DNA of 64,000 bases from Algoriphagus locisalis (GTDB taxonomy: Bacteria > Bacteroidota > Bacteroidia > Cytophagales > Cyclobacteriaceae), in contig NZ_FPBF01000001.1 in assembly GCF_900116615.1 (NCBI RefSeq), positions 353,625 to 417,624 on the forward strand, given 5' to 3'. The stretch's first letter is position 1. Each line of letters opens with the position of its first letter. The notes beneath the pieces were generated by a model. It was not told where the DNA came from. It saw nothing but the letters and a program-made list of their open reading frames with translations, and did not search any database. Made by a program: the position numbers and the translations under genes. Shown here one piece after another: positions 49,815-58,576 of the stretch.

Positions 49815-50309
49815 ATGCAAGAGATCATGGATCATAGCTTAAGAATAAAATTCGATAAAATCGACAGGAAGATTCTAGAAATCTTACAGGCTAATGCCAA
49901 AATCACGAATGCTCAGTTATCAAAAGATATTGGGCTTTCTCCTGCCCCTACTTTGGAGCGAGTGAAGAAGCTGGAGCAGTCTGGAATCATAAAGAGTTAT
50001 CATGCAAAGCTAGATCCTGAGAAGATTGGCTTGGGCGTGAGTACATTTGTTTTGGTGAGCTTGATAGGTCACAACAAAGGGAATATTGAAGCCTTCATGA
50101 AGGAAATAAATATCATACCGGAAGTGATAGAGTGTCACCATATCACCGGTACTGGAGATTTTATCCTCAAGATTATCGCAAAGGATATTACATCCTATCA
50201 GAACTTGATGCTTGAGAAAGTGTCTGAAATCAAAGAAGTAGATTCCATGCAATCCATGGTTATTTTATCTACTTTCAAAGATTCTAAAGTAATGCCGATT
50301 CCGGTTTAG
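49815..50309 (+). CDS. Lrp/AsnC-family transcriptional regulator
   Basis: The 164-aa regulator has a winged helix-turn-helix N-terminus (about residues 14-65: FDKIDRKILEILQANAKITNAQLSKDIGLSPAPTLERVKKLEQSGIIKSYHAKLD) and a C-terminal RAM domain (about 75-155: GVSTFVLVSL...EVIECHHITGTGDFILKIIAKDITSYQNLMLEKVSEIKEVDSM) that senses amino acids in this family. A start four codons later (MDHS) is possible. A terminator follows the stop. Confidence 0.94.
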   Translation: MQEIMDHSLRIKFDKIDRKILEILQANAKITNAQLSKDIGLSPAPTLERVKKLEQSGIIKSYHAKLDPEKIGLGVSTFVLVSLIGHNKGNIEAFMKEINIIPEVIECHHITGTGDFILKIIAKDITSYQNLMLEKVSEIKEVDSMQSMVILSTFKDSKVMPIPV

Positions 50310-50330
50310 TCAATCATTTATATATGCTAA

Positions 50331-50359
50331 AGGGTGGCTTAAAGTCGCCCTTTTTTTTT
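50331..50359 (+). terminator. Terminator after the Lrp gene
   Basis: The arms GGGTGGCTT / AAGTCGCCC pair with G-U wobbles and are followed by nine T residues. The T run ends right before the leader of the NUDIX gene. Confidence 0.7.
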
Positions 50360-50366
50360 GAGAAAA

Positions 50367-50909
50367 ATGGAACAGAATCCCTGGAAAACACGCAAAATTA
50401 CCCAGATCTATGAAAATCCTTGGATCAAAGTGGAGCATCATGACATCGTAAACCCTGCTGGAAACGAAGGGGTTTATGGCAAGGTGCATTTCAAGAATAG
50501 GGCAATGGGAATTATTCCGATTGATGCTGAAGGAAATACCTGGATCATTGGTCAATATCGCTACACCCTGGATGAATACGCTTGGGAAATACCTATGGGC
50601 GGAGGGCCTTTGGAAGAAGATAAATTGGAAAGTGCCAAACGCGAACTGAAGGAAGAGACTGGCCTGTCTGCGCAAAAATGGACGGAAATCATGAAAATAC
50701 ATACTTCAAACTCTGTCACTGATGAAGTAGGGTACATTTACTTGGCCGAAGAATTAACTCAGGGAGAAACTGAATTTGAAGAGACTGAAGTGCTCAAAAT
50801 AAAGAAATTACCTTTCTCACAAGTACTGGAAATGGTGTTGAATGGAGAAATCACAGATGCAATCAGTATAGCTGGAATTCTCAAAGTGGCAAGAATGATA
50901 AATTTGTAA
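50367..50909 (+). CDS. NUDIX hydrolase
   Basis: The 180-aa protein (from the ATG at 50367; a TTG three codons upstream is less likely) contains the complete NUDIX box GGGPLEEDKLESAKRELKEETGL (about residues 75-97: G-x5-E-x7-RE-x2-EE-x-G-L). The preceding strands (GIIPIDAEGNTWIIGQYRYTLDEYAWEIP) resemble ADP-ribose pyrophosphatase-type members. It probably hydrolyses a nucleoside diphosphate linked to a small molecule. It lies 1 base upstream of the MATE gene and shares its direction. Confidence 0.9.
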   Translation: MEQNPWKTRKITQIYENPWIKVEHHDIVNPAGNEGVYGKVHFKNRAMGIIPIDAEGNTWIIGQYRYTLDEYAWEIPMGGGPLEEDKLESAKRELKEETGLSAQKWTEIMKIHTSNSVTDEVGYIYLAEELTQGETEFEETEVLKIKKLPFSQVLEMVLNGEITDAISIAGILKVARMINL

Positions 50910-50910
50910 T

Positions 50911-52266
50911 ATGACGATTAAGGATCATTTCAAGACCACCTTCACGCTGGCATTCCCTGTGGTTTTAAGTCAATTGGGACAAGTTTTAGTGGGCGTGGCC
51001 GATAGTATGATGGTAGGCCGCATGGGTGCTGTTCCTTTGGCTGCTGCATCCTTGGGGAATAGTATATTTTTTGTTATTCTCATGTTTGGAATGGGGATTT
51101 CCATGGGTATTACTCCGTTGGTTTCTGTGGCTGAAGGAAAAGGTAAATTCAAGCGAATTGGTCATCTTTTTCAGCATGGTTTATGGATCAATATTTCCAC
51201 CGCATTACTTTTAACTGTAGTTGTCCTAGGTTTATCTCAAGGCCTACATTTCCTTGATCAGCCGGAAGAAGTAGTGACACTCACCATTCCGTACCTTTTT
51301 ATTATTACAGCATCACTTTTGCCTTTTATGATTTTTCAGTCATTTAAGCAGCTGGCAGAAGGTCTTTCCCAGACAAAACAGGCGATGTACGTCACTATTT
51401 TTTGTAATCTGGTTAACGTATTTCTAAACTGGGTATTTATTTATGGAAATCTTGGATCTCCTGAATTGGGCCTTAACGGAGCTGGTTTGGCAACGTTGAT
51501 TTCTAGAGTATTGATGCCGCTCATGATGGGCTGGTATGTCATGCGTTCTAAAAGATATAGCGTATTCAACCTACAGTTGGGACTGGGAAAACTTAGATTT
51601 CTTCTGCTGAATAGAATCCTTAAAATCGGCGTTCCTACAGGTTTTCAATACATATTCGAAGTGAGTGCATTCAGTGCCGCTGCCATTATGATGGGCTGGA
51701 TAGGCGTTAATGCGCTAGCAGCACATCAGATTGCTATCAACCTGGCGTCAGTGAGTTACATGATGGTTTCGGGTCTGAGTACCGCTGGTATGATCCGGGT
51801 GAGCAATCAGATCGGACGCAATAATTTCAAAGGAATGCGGGAGGCAGGGATGGTTGTTTTCGGGATGGTTTTGGTTTTTATGTCAGTCACTGGCTTGCTA
51901 TTCATTCTGATGAGATTCTATCTACCTACCCTTTATATCAATAATGAGGAGGTCATAACACTTTCTGCATCCTTGCTGATTATTGCGGGTTTGTTCCAAC
52001 TCTCCGATGGAGTGCAGGTGGCAGGTTTGGGAGTGTTAAGAGGGCTGGAAGATGTGAGATTCCCTACCTTGATCACCTTGGTTGCGTACTGGGTGATTGG
52101 ACTTCCCCTAGGTTATTTCTTGGCTTTTGAGCTTGGTTTTGCTGAAAAGGGCATATGGTACGGTTTGTTGATTGGACTAAGTGTGACTGCGGTAGTCTTG
52201 TTTTACCGATTCCACAAATTGAGTAATCGTATGATTACCGCAAATAAACCTGTGGTGTCAGTATAA
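50911..52266 (+). CDS. MATE-family efflux transporter
   Basis: The 451-aa inner-membrane antiporter has 12 hydrophobic segments in two halves. The N-terminal half begins FKTTFTLAFPVVLSQLGQVLVGVADSMMVGRMGAVPLAAASLGNSIFF and the C-terminal half includes GVPTGFQYIFEVSAFSAAAIMMGWIGVNALAAHQIAINLASVSYM, both typical of the NorM-like branch. It expels cationic drugs or metabolites using Na+ or H+. It begins 1 base after the NUDIX stop, so the two genes are probably co-transcribed. Confidence 0.93.
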   Translation: MTIKDHFKTTFTLAFPVVLSQLGQVLVGVADSMMVGRMGAVPLAAASLGNSIFFVILMFGMGISMGITPLVSVAEGKGKFKRIGHLFQHGLWINISTALLLTVVVLGLSQGLHFLDQPEEVVTLTIPYLFIITASLLPFMIFQSFKQLAEGLSQTKQAMYVTIFCNLVNVFLNWVFIYGNLGSPELGLNGAGLATLISRVLMPLMMGWYVMRSKRYSVFNLQLGLGKLRFLLLNRILKIGVPTGFQYIFEVSAFSAAAIMMGWIGVNALAAHQIAINLASVSYMMVSGLSTAGMIRVSNQIGRNNFKGMREAGMVVFGMVLVFMSVTGLLFILMRFYLPTLYINNEEVITLSASLLIIAGLFQLSDGVQVAGLGVLRGLEDVRFPTLITLVAYWVIGLPLGYFLAFELGFAEKGIWYGLLIGLSVTAVVLFYRFHKLSNRMITANKPVVSV

Positions 52267-52335
52267 GGATTCTCGTACCATTCTTATCAGCAGTTCCTTC
52301 TTTTTGTTATATCTTCAGGACAAAACCCCTCTATT

Positions 52336-53688
52336 ATGATCAAAAAGCTACCTTTCCTTTTCTTAGTTTTTCTTATTTCCAATCTTGTTTCTGCTCAGAA
52401 CATAGCCGTTTTAACCCAGCGTGAGCAGGCCAAAGTGATTGATACCTGGCTGGAATACCGTATTGAGAATCTGCTTCCAGAGTTGATGACCGAAACTGGA
52501 ATTGATATGTGGGTGGTGATCTCCAGAGAATACAATGAGGATCCTGTAATTAGAACCATGCTTCCTTCCACTTGGCAAGCCGCGAGGAGACGTACTATTC
52601 TGGTGATGTATCAGCCTTCGGCAAATGCTCCTGTGGAAACATATGCGGTGGCTAGATACGATGTAGGTAAATCTTTCAAAAGAGCTTGGGATCCAGAGAA
52701 TCAGCCTGACCAGTGGAAAGCTTTGATGGAATTAATCTCTTCCAAAAACCCAAAGAAAATAGGCTTGAACTACGCTAAGGATTATGGACATGCAGATGGC
52801 TTGACCACAAACGAGCATCAGGTCTTCCTTGACTATTTACCCGAAAATCTTCAATCAAATGTTGTTTCAGCACAAACCTTGGCGGTTCGCTGGCTGGAAA
52901 CTAGAACAGAGCCTGAAATGGCTACTTATAAGCATATTCAGGAGATCGCACATTCCATTATATCAGAAGGACTTTCCGAGGCAGTGATCACGCCCGGAGT
53001 GACTACTACAGAAGATGTGATTTGGTGGTATAGGGAGAGAATCAAGGAACTGAAATTGGATACCTGGTTTCATCCTTCTGTGGATATACAGCGTGCAGAT
53101 CCGGCAAATAATGAGCAAAACAGAAACTTTGCAACCAAGTCGCCTGAATCAGTGATTATGCCTGGAGATTTGTTACATGTTGATTTTGGAATCACTTACC
53201 TAAGGCTGAATACCGATACTCAGGAAATGGCCTATGTGCTGAAAGCCGGAGAGACTGGGGTGCCGGAATACCTGAGCAAGGCTTTTGCGCAGGGAAATAG
53301 GGTTCAGGATATTTTGACTTCCAATTACGTAACCGGCAGAACGGGAAATGAGATTCTTCGGGCTTCACGTCAAGTAATGGGGGCAGAAGGAATCAGAGGA
53401 AGTATATACACGCATCCATTGGGTTTCTATGGTCACTCTGCAGGCCCAACTATAGGAATGTGGGATAATCAAGGGGATACTCCAGGTGCCGGGGAATTTC
53501 CACTTCATGAGAATACAGGCTATGCTATCGAATTGAACGCCGTGGTTTTTGTGCCTGAATGGAATAAGGATGTGAGAATAATGCTGGAAGAGGGTGCATT
53601 ATTTGACGGCCAAAAAGTGACGTATTACAACGGCCGACAGAAAGAGATCTTCTCTATTCCAAGAGCCAATAAGCATCTTGGACTTTGA
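52336..53688 (+). CDS. Secreted M24-family metallopeptidase (Xaa-Pro peptidase-like)
   Basis: The 450-aa enzyme has a signal peptide (MIKKLPFLFLVFLISNLVSAQ), an N-terminal creatinase-like domain (about residues 25-180) and a C-terminal pita-bread domain. The metal-ligand motifs are visible in part: LLHVDFGITYLRLNTD (Asp pair about 276 and 286), THPLGFYGHSAGPTIG (His about 365), ENTGYAIELN (Glu about 397) and MLEEGALF (Glu about 421). So metal binding seems intact. It presumably removes N-terminal residues next to proline in the periplasm. Confidence 0.88.
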   Translation: MIKKLPFLFLVFLISNLVSAQNIAVLTQREQAKVIDTWLEYRIENLLPELMTETGIDMWVVISREYNEDPVIRTMLPSTWQAARRRTILVMYQPSANAPVETYAVARYDVGKSFKRAWDPENQPDQWKALMELISSKNPKKIGLNYAKDYGHADGLTTNEHQVFLDYLPENLQSNVVSAQTLAVRWLETRTEPEMATYKHIQEIAHSIISEGLSEAVITPGVTTTEDVIWWYRERIKELKLDTWFHPSVDIQRADPANNEQNRNFATKSPESVIMPGDLLHVDFGITYLRLNTDTQEMAYVLKAGETGVPEYLSKAFAQGNRVQDILTSNYVTGRTGNEILRASRQVMGAEGIRGSIYTHPLGFYGHSAGPTIGMWDNQGDTPGAGEFPLHENTGYAIELNAVVFVPEWNKDVRIMLEEGALFDGQKVTYYNGRQKEIFSIPRANKHLGL

Positions 53689-53741
53689 AATTTGAAATAC
53701 GTTTATTTTAACTGCATTCTGTTTCAAAACCTTAAGCTTGT

Positions 53742-53881
53742 ATGAAATCGAGCCTGCCTGAGGCAGACAGGCATGACCCAAATCGAGACACAGAGGTATG
53801 ATTATAGTGCTTGCGAAGATTCCATCCCGTATCCTTCGTCACGGGACAGGTTGTGGCAATTAAAAATCAAATTTTAAACAC
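53742..53881 (+). repeat. Dispersed start-codon-associated element, copy E
   Basis: The longest copy: it begins atgaaatcgagcctgcctga, carries the block cgagacacagaggtatgatt, the hairpin TCCCGT...ACGGGA and ends attaaaaatcaaattttaaa, touching the ATG of the next gene. Confidence 0.85.
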
Positions 53882-54316
53882 ATGAATAAAGTCATTCTTT
53901 TTGCTCTTAGCTCCCTCTTTTTGATTGATTGTAATGCACAATCAAATGCAGTTCAGGATCTTTCGGATGAAAAATCATTAAGTTATGTGTTAGCAACTAT
54001 CGAGGAAGTGGTTTATTCAAACCATGAGCTCTATAATCGGAGTTTCTTTGTCAATGTCTATATAATGTCTGACTCCAAAGCTACTCCAGAAGGATACTTT
54101 GAAGGATATGATGGAGTTTTGTCCAGTGTCTTGGTTTCTATTGCTCCCGATGGCGACTATTATACAGCTAGCCAACTTTATAAAATTGAGGGGATTCTTA
54201 ATCCAAAAATTCTTGAGATGAAGGAAACTAGTTACCCAGAGTTTGTACTGTCAATTGAGCACGGGGAAGCAACTAGCAGAAAGGTTGTTGAATATAAACT
54301 CGATTTTAAAGAATGA
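53882..54316 (+). CDS. Small secreted hypothetical protein
   Basis: The 144-aa protein has an N-terminal signal (MNKVILFALSSLFLIDCNAQSN; a lipobox FLIDC is possible, with Cys at residue 17, or cleavage after NAQ). The body is acidic and soluble with no recognisable motif. Its ATG directly follows copy E of the dispersed element. Function unknown. Confidence 0.65.
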   Translation: MNKVILFALSSLFLIDCNAQSNAVQDLSDEKSLSYVLATIEEVVYSNHELYNRSFFVNVYIMSDSKATPEGYFEGYDGVLSSVLVSIAPDGDYYTASQLYKIEGILNPKILEMKETSYPEFVLSIEHGEATSRKVVEYKLDFKE

Positions 54317-54582
54317 CAGCTTTTTCCCGCAAATTATCGCCGATTTTAATGCGCAGATTATCGCAGATTTTTTAGCGATTAGCTTTAAAATCGGCGTAAA
54401 GTTAACCTTGTGATCCGCGTAAAATCTGCGGCTTTATCAGCGTTTATCTGCGGGAAAGAGCTATGCTAAGTGTTAATTTATGAATAAAGACTTAGTCAGT
54501 GATTTGTAGGGATTAGCTTTAAGATCCGCGTAAAATCTGCGGATTTATCAGCGGCTATCTGCGGGAAACCTACTCATACCCA
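54317..54582. repeat. Intergenic repeat (atctgcg/cgcagat phrases)
   Basis: The phrases gattagctttaaaatc..., cgcgtaaaatctgcgg and ttatcagcg...tatctgcggg recur at about 54378-54455 and 54508-54568, and cgcagattatcgcagatttt is an inverted variant. They resemble an interspersed repeat; no gene is present. Confidence 0.65.
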
Positions 54583-55758
54583 TTATTCCAATGCTACGAT
54601 CTGATTCTTTTTCACAAAAAGCAACCCAACAAAAGCCAATCCTGCCATTCCGGCACTGGTAAGAAATACCAAGCGGAAGTTGTCTGCACTATTTGCAAAT
54701 AGAAATCCTGAAGTCAGTGCGCCAATTCCAATCCCGGCCTCTAAGGCAATATACATGGTGGCCAATGCTCTTCCCCGGAATTGATCCAGAGAGAGATCAA
54801 CCACCCAAGCTGCAGTGGTAGGGCTGTACATCCCAATTGCACAGCCAAAAAGTACCCCTGATCCCAATAAGCCAAACTTGCTTTCTGCAAAGGCGATCAA
54901 AACCATCGCACAAACTAAGGTCGCGCTGGCAACTCGCATGACTGGAATTCTCCCGTATCGATCTGAGGTTTTTCCTGCCAAAAGTCTAATCCCAAGAGAG
55001 GAAAGCGTAAATACCCCAAAGAAAAGGCCTTTGTTTTCTATGTCCAAATGCGTTGAGAAATCCGGGATTATGGTAAGTACAACGCCAAAAGAAAAGCAAC
55101 ACAAAAAGAGTATTCCAGAAGGAACGAGCACTCTCTTTTCTATAATTTCATCTCTAGTTAGACGAAACATTTTCAAAGAAATACCCTCTTTATCTGGCAA
55201 GGTTTCTTTGAGTTTCAGAAGGATCAGAATGGAAAATACAGAGGTGAATGCAGAGACGTAGAATACCGTTTCCAAAGGAAATAAGGTAGCCATCCAGCCA
55301 CCGATTGCCGGTCCAGCGGCCATGCCCATGGATCCGAATAGAGAAAATATGCCCATTGCTTCCCCACGCTTTTGGTAAGGAACAATGTCTGCTACATAGG
55401 CTGAAGCTCCGGTAGGCGTAAAGCCCGTAGAAAAGCCGTGAGCGAATCTTAAAAACAGAAATCCACCCACAAAACTTAGCAGAGGATAGAGCATCCCGAC
55501 AATAAAACAAACACTCGCCCCGATCATCATTACCGGTATTCTCCCGATTTTATCCGCAAGCTTTCCGCTAAAAGGTCTGGAAAGCCCAGCTGAGAGTGTG
55601 AACAAGGCGATGATAAATCCTTTGTAGTCTTCGCCTCCCAGGGATGTCAAGTACTGCGGAAGTTCTGGGATAATCATATTGAAAGAAGAAAAAAATAGAA
55701 ATGAGCTCAGGCAGAGAAGGGAGAAGTCTAGGGTAAAAAAGCTGGGGAGGATTCGCAT
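54583..55758 (-). CDS. Major facilitator superfamily transporter
   Basis: The 391-aa protein has 12 hydrophobic segments and the MFS loop motif between helices 2 and 3 (GKLADKIGRIPVMMIGA, about residues 68-84; again GKTSDRYGRIPVMRVAS, about 255-271). Helix 4 carries FLRFAHGFSTGFTPTGASAYVADIVPYQKRGEAMG, as in drug:H+ antiporters of the 12-helix kind. The substrate is unknown. It stands alone. Confidence 0.88.
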   Translation of the reverse strand: MRILPSFFTLDFSLLCLSSFLFFSSFNMIIPELPQYLTSLGGEDYKGFIIALFTLSAGLSRPFSGKLADKIGRIPVMMIGASVCFIVGMLYPLLSFVGGFLFLRFAHGFSTGFTPTGASAYVADIVPYQKRGEAMGIFSLFGSMGMAAGPAIGGWMATLFPLETVFYVSAFTSVFSILILLKLKETLPDKEGISLKMFRLTRDEIIEKRVLVPSGILFLCCFSFGVVLTIIPDFSTHLDIENKGLFFGVFTLSSLGIRLLAGKTSDRYGRIPVMRVASATLVCAMVLIAFAESKFGLLGSGVLFGCAIGMYSPTTAAWVVDLSLDQFRGRALATMYIALEAGIGIGALTSGFLFANSADNFRLVFLTSAGMAGLAFVGLLFVKKNQIVALE

Positions 55759-55971
55759 GAGAGCTGCGAAAATAAGAAAAATGGGGGATAGCGTAGCAAG
55801 ATTCTAGTAGTATAAGATAAGTGTCTCGGAGGAAAATTAAATGCCTATAATCCTGATTTGAGACCAAAGAAAGAGCTAAACTGTTTGATTATCAATGGGT
55901 AGAGTTTGGTTTCGAATTTTCAGGCAGTAATTAAAATAATCCTTATTTTGATTAAATTGCCGTTCAAATGT

Positions 55972-56622
55972 ATGGACGTAAAACAAACCAAATATGAATT
56001 ACAGCATATCATTCAAGGAGCGAGCAGCGCAAGCTATGATGCGCTTATCCAGACAGTCTCCCACTACCTTAAAAGCGGCAAGAGAACAGGCCCAGTGGCT
56101 GAAGAAAAACACCAAAACAAAATTCAAGAAACAGCAAGGCTAAAAGTATTTGCAAAAGAAAACCAGCTTTTTATAAAGAAGATTTCCGAAGAGAAGTTTA
56201 TTTCCAGTGGTGCAGAGCAAAAGGTTTATATCAAGGGTGCTAAGCAGGTGATTAAACTGAATGATGCAATTTATTATGCGTCTTGGGAGGATTACTTTCA
56301 TAACCTCTTGTTGCATAATTATTTTTTTTCAGACACAGCTTATGAACTGCTTGGTTTTTATGAATTGAATTCAGTTTTGTATGCCGTAGTTTCTCAACCT
56401 TATGTAAAAGCAAACTGCATGACGGATTTGAATGAGGTAAAATCATTTATGGCAGTCAATGGTTTTCTGAATACCAGAAGACACGATTATTATCATCCAG
56501 ATTTAGGGTTGATTATTGAAGATCTCCACGATGAAAATGTGTTAACTAACGATGGACTTCTCTACTTTATTGATACTGTTTTTTATATTGATCCAGTAGA
56601 ATTTTGGAAAATTTTTAATTAA
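55972..56622 (+). CDS. Kinase-like protein of the polyvalent-protein type
   Basis: The 216-aa protein (from the ATG at 55972; a TTG start at 55906 would add 22 hydrophobic residues) has an apparent protein-kinase-like fold: glycine-like loop ISSGAEQKVYIKG (about residues 80-92), VIKL (possible catalytic Lys), hinge VSQPYVK, catalytic loop IIEDLHDENVL (about 182-192, resembling HxDxxxxN) and YFIDTVFYI (the late metal Asp). This matches the putative polyvalent-protein kinase domain known mainly from phage and plasmid proteins, but here it stands alone. Activity is unproven. Confidence 0.65.
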   Translation: MDVKQTKYELQHIIQGASSASYDALIQTVSHYLKSGKRTGPVAEEKHQNKIQETARLKVFAKENQLFIKKISEEKFISSGAEQKVYIKGAKQVIKLNDAIYYASWEDYFHNLLLHNYFFSDTAYELLGFYELNSVLYAVVSQPYVKANCMTDLNEVKSFMAVNGFLNTRRHDYYHPDLGLIIEDLHDENVLTNDGLLYFIDTVFYIDPVEFWKIFN

Positions 56623-56831
56623 AAATTTGCAGGAAACTACCACAAAGTTTGGGAGCCAAAGTTTACATTCGGAAGCCGGACAATTGTGATATGTTCAGGA
56701 AAATACTTTTGGTAGTCGTGTTAAGAACAAACTCTACTTCTTGCCAAATAAGCTGAGCAAATAAAAATGCTTCTGGCACTAGAAGTAAGGCAACTTGAAA
56801 TTGAAAACTAGGATAAACTTTTGTGAGCTGT

Positions 56832-56862
56832 AAAAAAGGCCAGGATATTTATCCTAGCCTTG
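56832..56862 (-). terminator. Terminator downstream of prfB
   Basis: On the minus strand AAGGCTAGGAT and ATCCTGGCCTT pair across a short loop and are followed by T residues. It lies about 40 bases after the prfB stop. Confidence 0.7.
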
Positions 56863-56899
56863 ATTGTCAATGGGGAAATGTGCAAGCAACTGCCAACTA

Positions 56900-58004
56900 T
56901 TAACTGTCCTTACTCGCCTGCTCCTCACTTTGCGCAAGCAAGAAGGCTTTCATAAACTCATTCAATCCACCATCCAGCACGTGTTGTGTGTCTGAGGTTT
57001 CATGTCCAGTTCGGTTGTCTTTTACCAGTTTGTATGGGTGGAGCACGTAATTACGGATCTGGGATCCGAAATCTACCCGCATCTTTGAGGATTCGATTTT
57101 TGCGATTTCCGCATTTCTCTTCTCCAATTCCATCTGGAATAAACGGGATTTCAGCATTTGCATGGCTTTTTCCCTATTAGCAAGCTGTGAACGCTCAATC
57201 TGACAAACTACCACGATACCTGTTGGCTTGTGTGTCAGCTGAACTTTGGTTTCCACCTTGTTCACGTTCTGTCCACCGGCACCTCCAGATCGGGAAGTAT
57301 GCAACTCCACATCAGCAGGATTGATCTCGATTTCTATAGAATCATCCACTTCAGGATAAGCATATACCGAGGCAAAAGAGGTATGTCTTCTTCCTCCTGA
57401 GTCAAATGGAGAGATTCGAACCAGTCGGTGAACACCCGTTTCAGATTTCAAAAATCCATAAGCGAGCGGCCCTTCAAATTCAAGCGTACAGGATTTGATC
57501 CCGGCTACTTCACCGGGCTGCATATCTACTTCCTTCACTTTGTAGCCGTTTTTCTCACCCCACATGATGTACATTCTCATGAGGATCGAGGCCCAGTCAT
57601 TACTTTCTGTTCCTCCGGCTCCCGGGTTGATTTCCAATACGGCATTCAACTGATCCTCTTCGGAAGAGAGCATTTTCTTGAGTTCCAGTTCTTGTACGGC
57701 AGCTTCCGCTTTTACGTACTCAGCTTTCATTTCTTCTTCAGAAACTTCATCTGCGCTGTAGAATTCAAATAAAACGTCGAGATCCTCGATGATTTTATTG
57801 AGGGATTCAAATGAACCTGTCCAAGCTTTACGGGCTTGAATCTGCTTCATGCTTTTTTCTGCTTCTTCCGGGTTGTTCCAGAAGTCAGGCTGGGCCGATA
57901 CGGCCTCTAGGTCTTCTATTTCGGCAATCTTACGATCGTAGTCAAAGATACCTCCTCAAAGCCGATGTGCGGGCTTTCAAGTCTTTCAGTTGTTCTGAAG
58001 TCAT
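56900..58004 (-). CDS. prfB: Peptide chain release factor 2 (with programmed +1 frameshift)
   Basis: Two reading frames joined by a +1 frameshift give a 367-aa protein. The first, from ATG 58002-58004, encodes [20 protein letters not shown] and meets an in-frame UGA (57942-57944). Skipping its first T lets translation continue with [24 protein letters not shown] to the end at 56900. It recognises UGA and UAA stop codons: the SPF tripeptide occurs in [15 protein letters not shown] and the GGQ motif in [15 protein letters not shown]. The in-frame UGA makes expression self-regulating. The gene must not be annotated as a pseudogene or started at 57850. Confidence 0.96.
57941..57956 (-). promoter_or_regulatory. 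Programmed +1 frameshift site of prfB
   Basis: On the minus strand the order is AGG AGG TAT CTT TGA C: a perfect Shine-Dalgarno-like AGGAGG, a three-base TAT spacer and the slippery CTT-TGA-C. This is essentially the E. coli arrangement, in which slow UGA reading lets the ribosome shift one base forward. Confidence 0.95.
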
Positions 58005-58069
58005 CTGTCTAGGTTAAAATTAGGGTGCAAAAGTCCGAAAAAATATCTGTTTATGCCAGAAATCTTCGA

Positions 58070-58576
58070 TTAATCCATTCTCATTTGGATGAGCTGGATC
58101 TTGTTTCTTCCGGAGTTTTTAAATGTTTTGTAACGTAAAGGAAGCATGGCAAGGCCTGTTCCCAATAATATTCCCGAGGTAACGCCAACTCCTTTGTCGA
58201 TAGAAAATTCCTGGTCATGGTAGATGCTATTGATGGATTCCGCGCCTAGTAAAATAATTCCTGCACCAAGTGTGAGCATGTTTAAAGCCCTCAGTGTGTT
58301 GTTTCGGCGGTCTTTATTACGAATATCCAACTCAGTAATTGATTCTGGCGATAGGATGTTTTCGCTGAGGTAAATAAAGTTTTGGTCAATACTTTCAATC
58401 ACATCAGTGACGAAGTAGTCAATCTTGGTGCTCTTGTAGGTGATCGTTTCTCCGGGGTAATAACGGATTTGAGATTTTTGCTTTGCTCCTCTTTTAAGAA
58501 GAATGAAATCTGTTCCTTGGGCAAAGCTGAAGGGCGATGCAGTAAACAGGAGAAAAAAAACTACTAGGATTTTCAT
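58070..58576 (-). CDS. Hypothetical secreted protein
   Basis: The 168-aa protein (ATG at 58574-58576; nine codons of extension upstream are probably not used) has a signal peptide (MKILVVFFLLFTASPFSFAQ) and two weakly hydrophobic segments near the C-terminus (ALNMLTLGAGIILLGAES, GVTSGILLGTGLAMLP). I recognise no family. The N-terminal half (FILLKRGAKQKSQIRYYPGETITYKST...YFVTDVIESIDQNFIYLSE) reads as a beta-rich domain. It is monocistronic. Confidence 0.7.
   Translation of the reverse strand: MKILVVFFLLFTASPFSFAQGTDFILLKRGAKQKSQIRYYPGETITYKSTKIDYFVTDVIESIDQNFIYLSENILSPESITELDIRNKDRRNNTLRALNMLTLGAGIILLGAESINSIYHDQEFSIDKGVGVTSGILLGTGLAMLPLRYKTFKNSGRNKIQLIQMRMD

Noticed and set aside
54815..55261. 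148-aa open frame opposite the MFS gene
   Set aside because: It is a shadow of the transporter gene with no recognised family.
57942..57944. In-frame TGA in prfB as a sequencing error or pseudogene
   Set aside because: It sits in the canonical AGGAGG-TAT-CTT-TGA-C context with complete downstream SPF and GGQ motifs, so it is the programmed frameshift.
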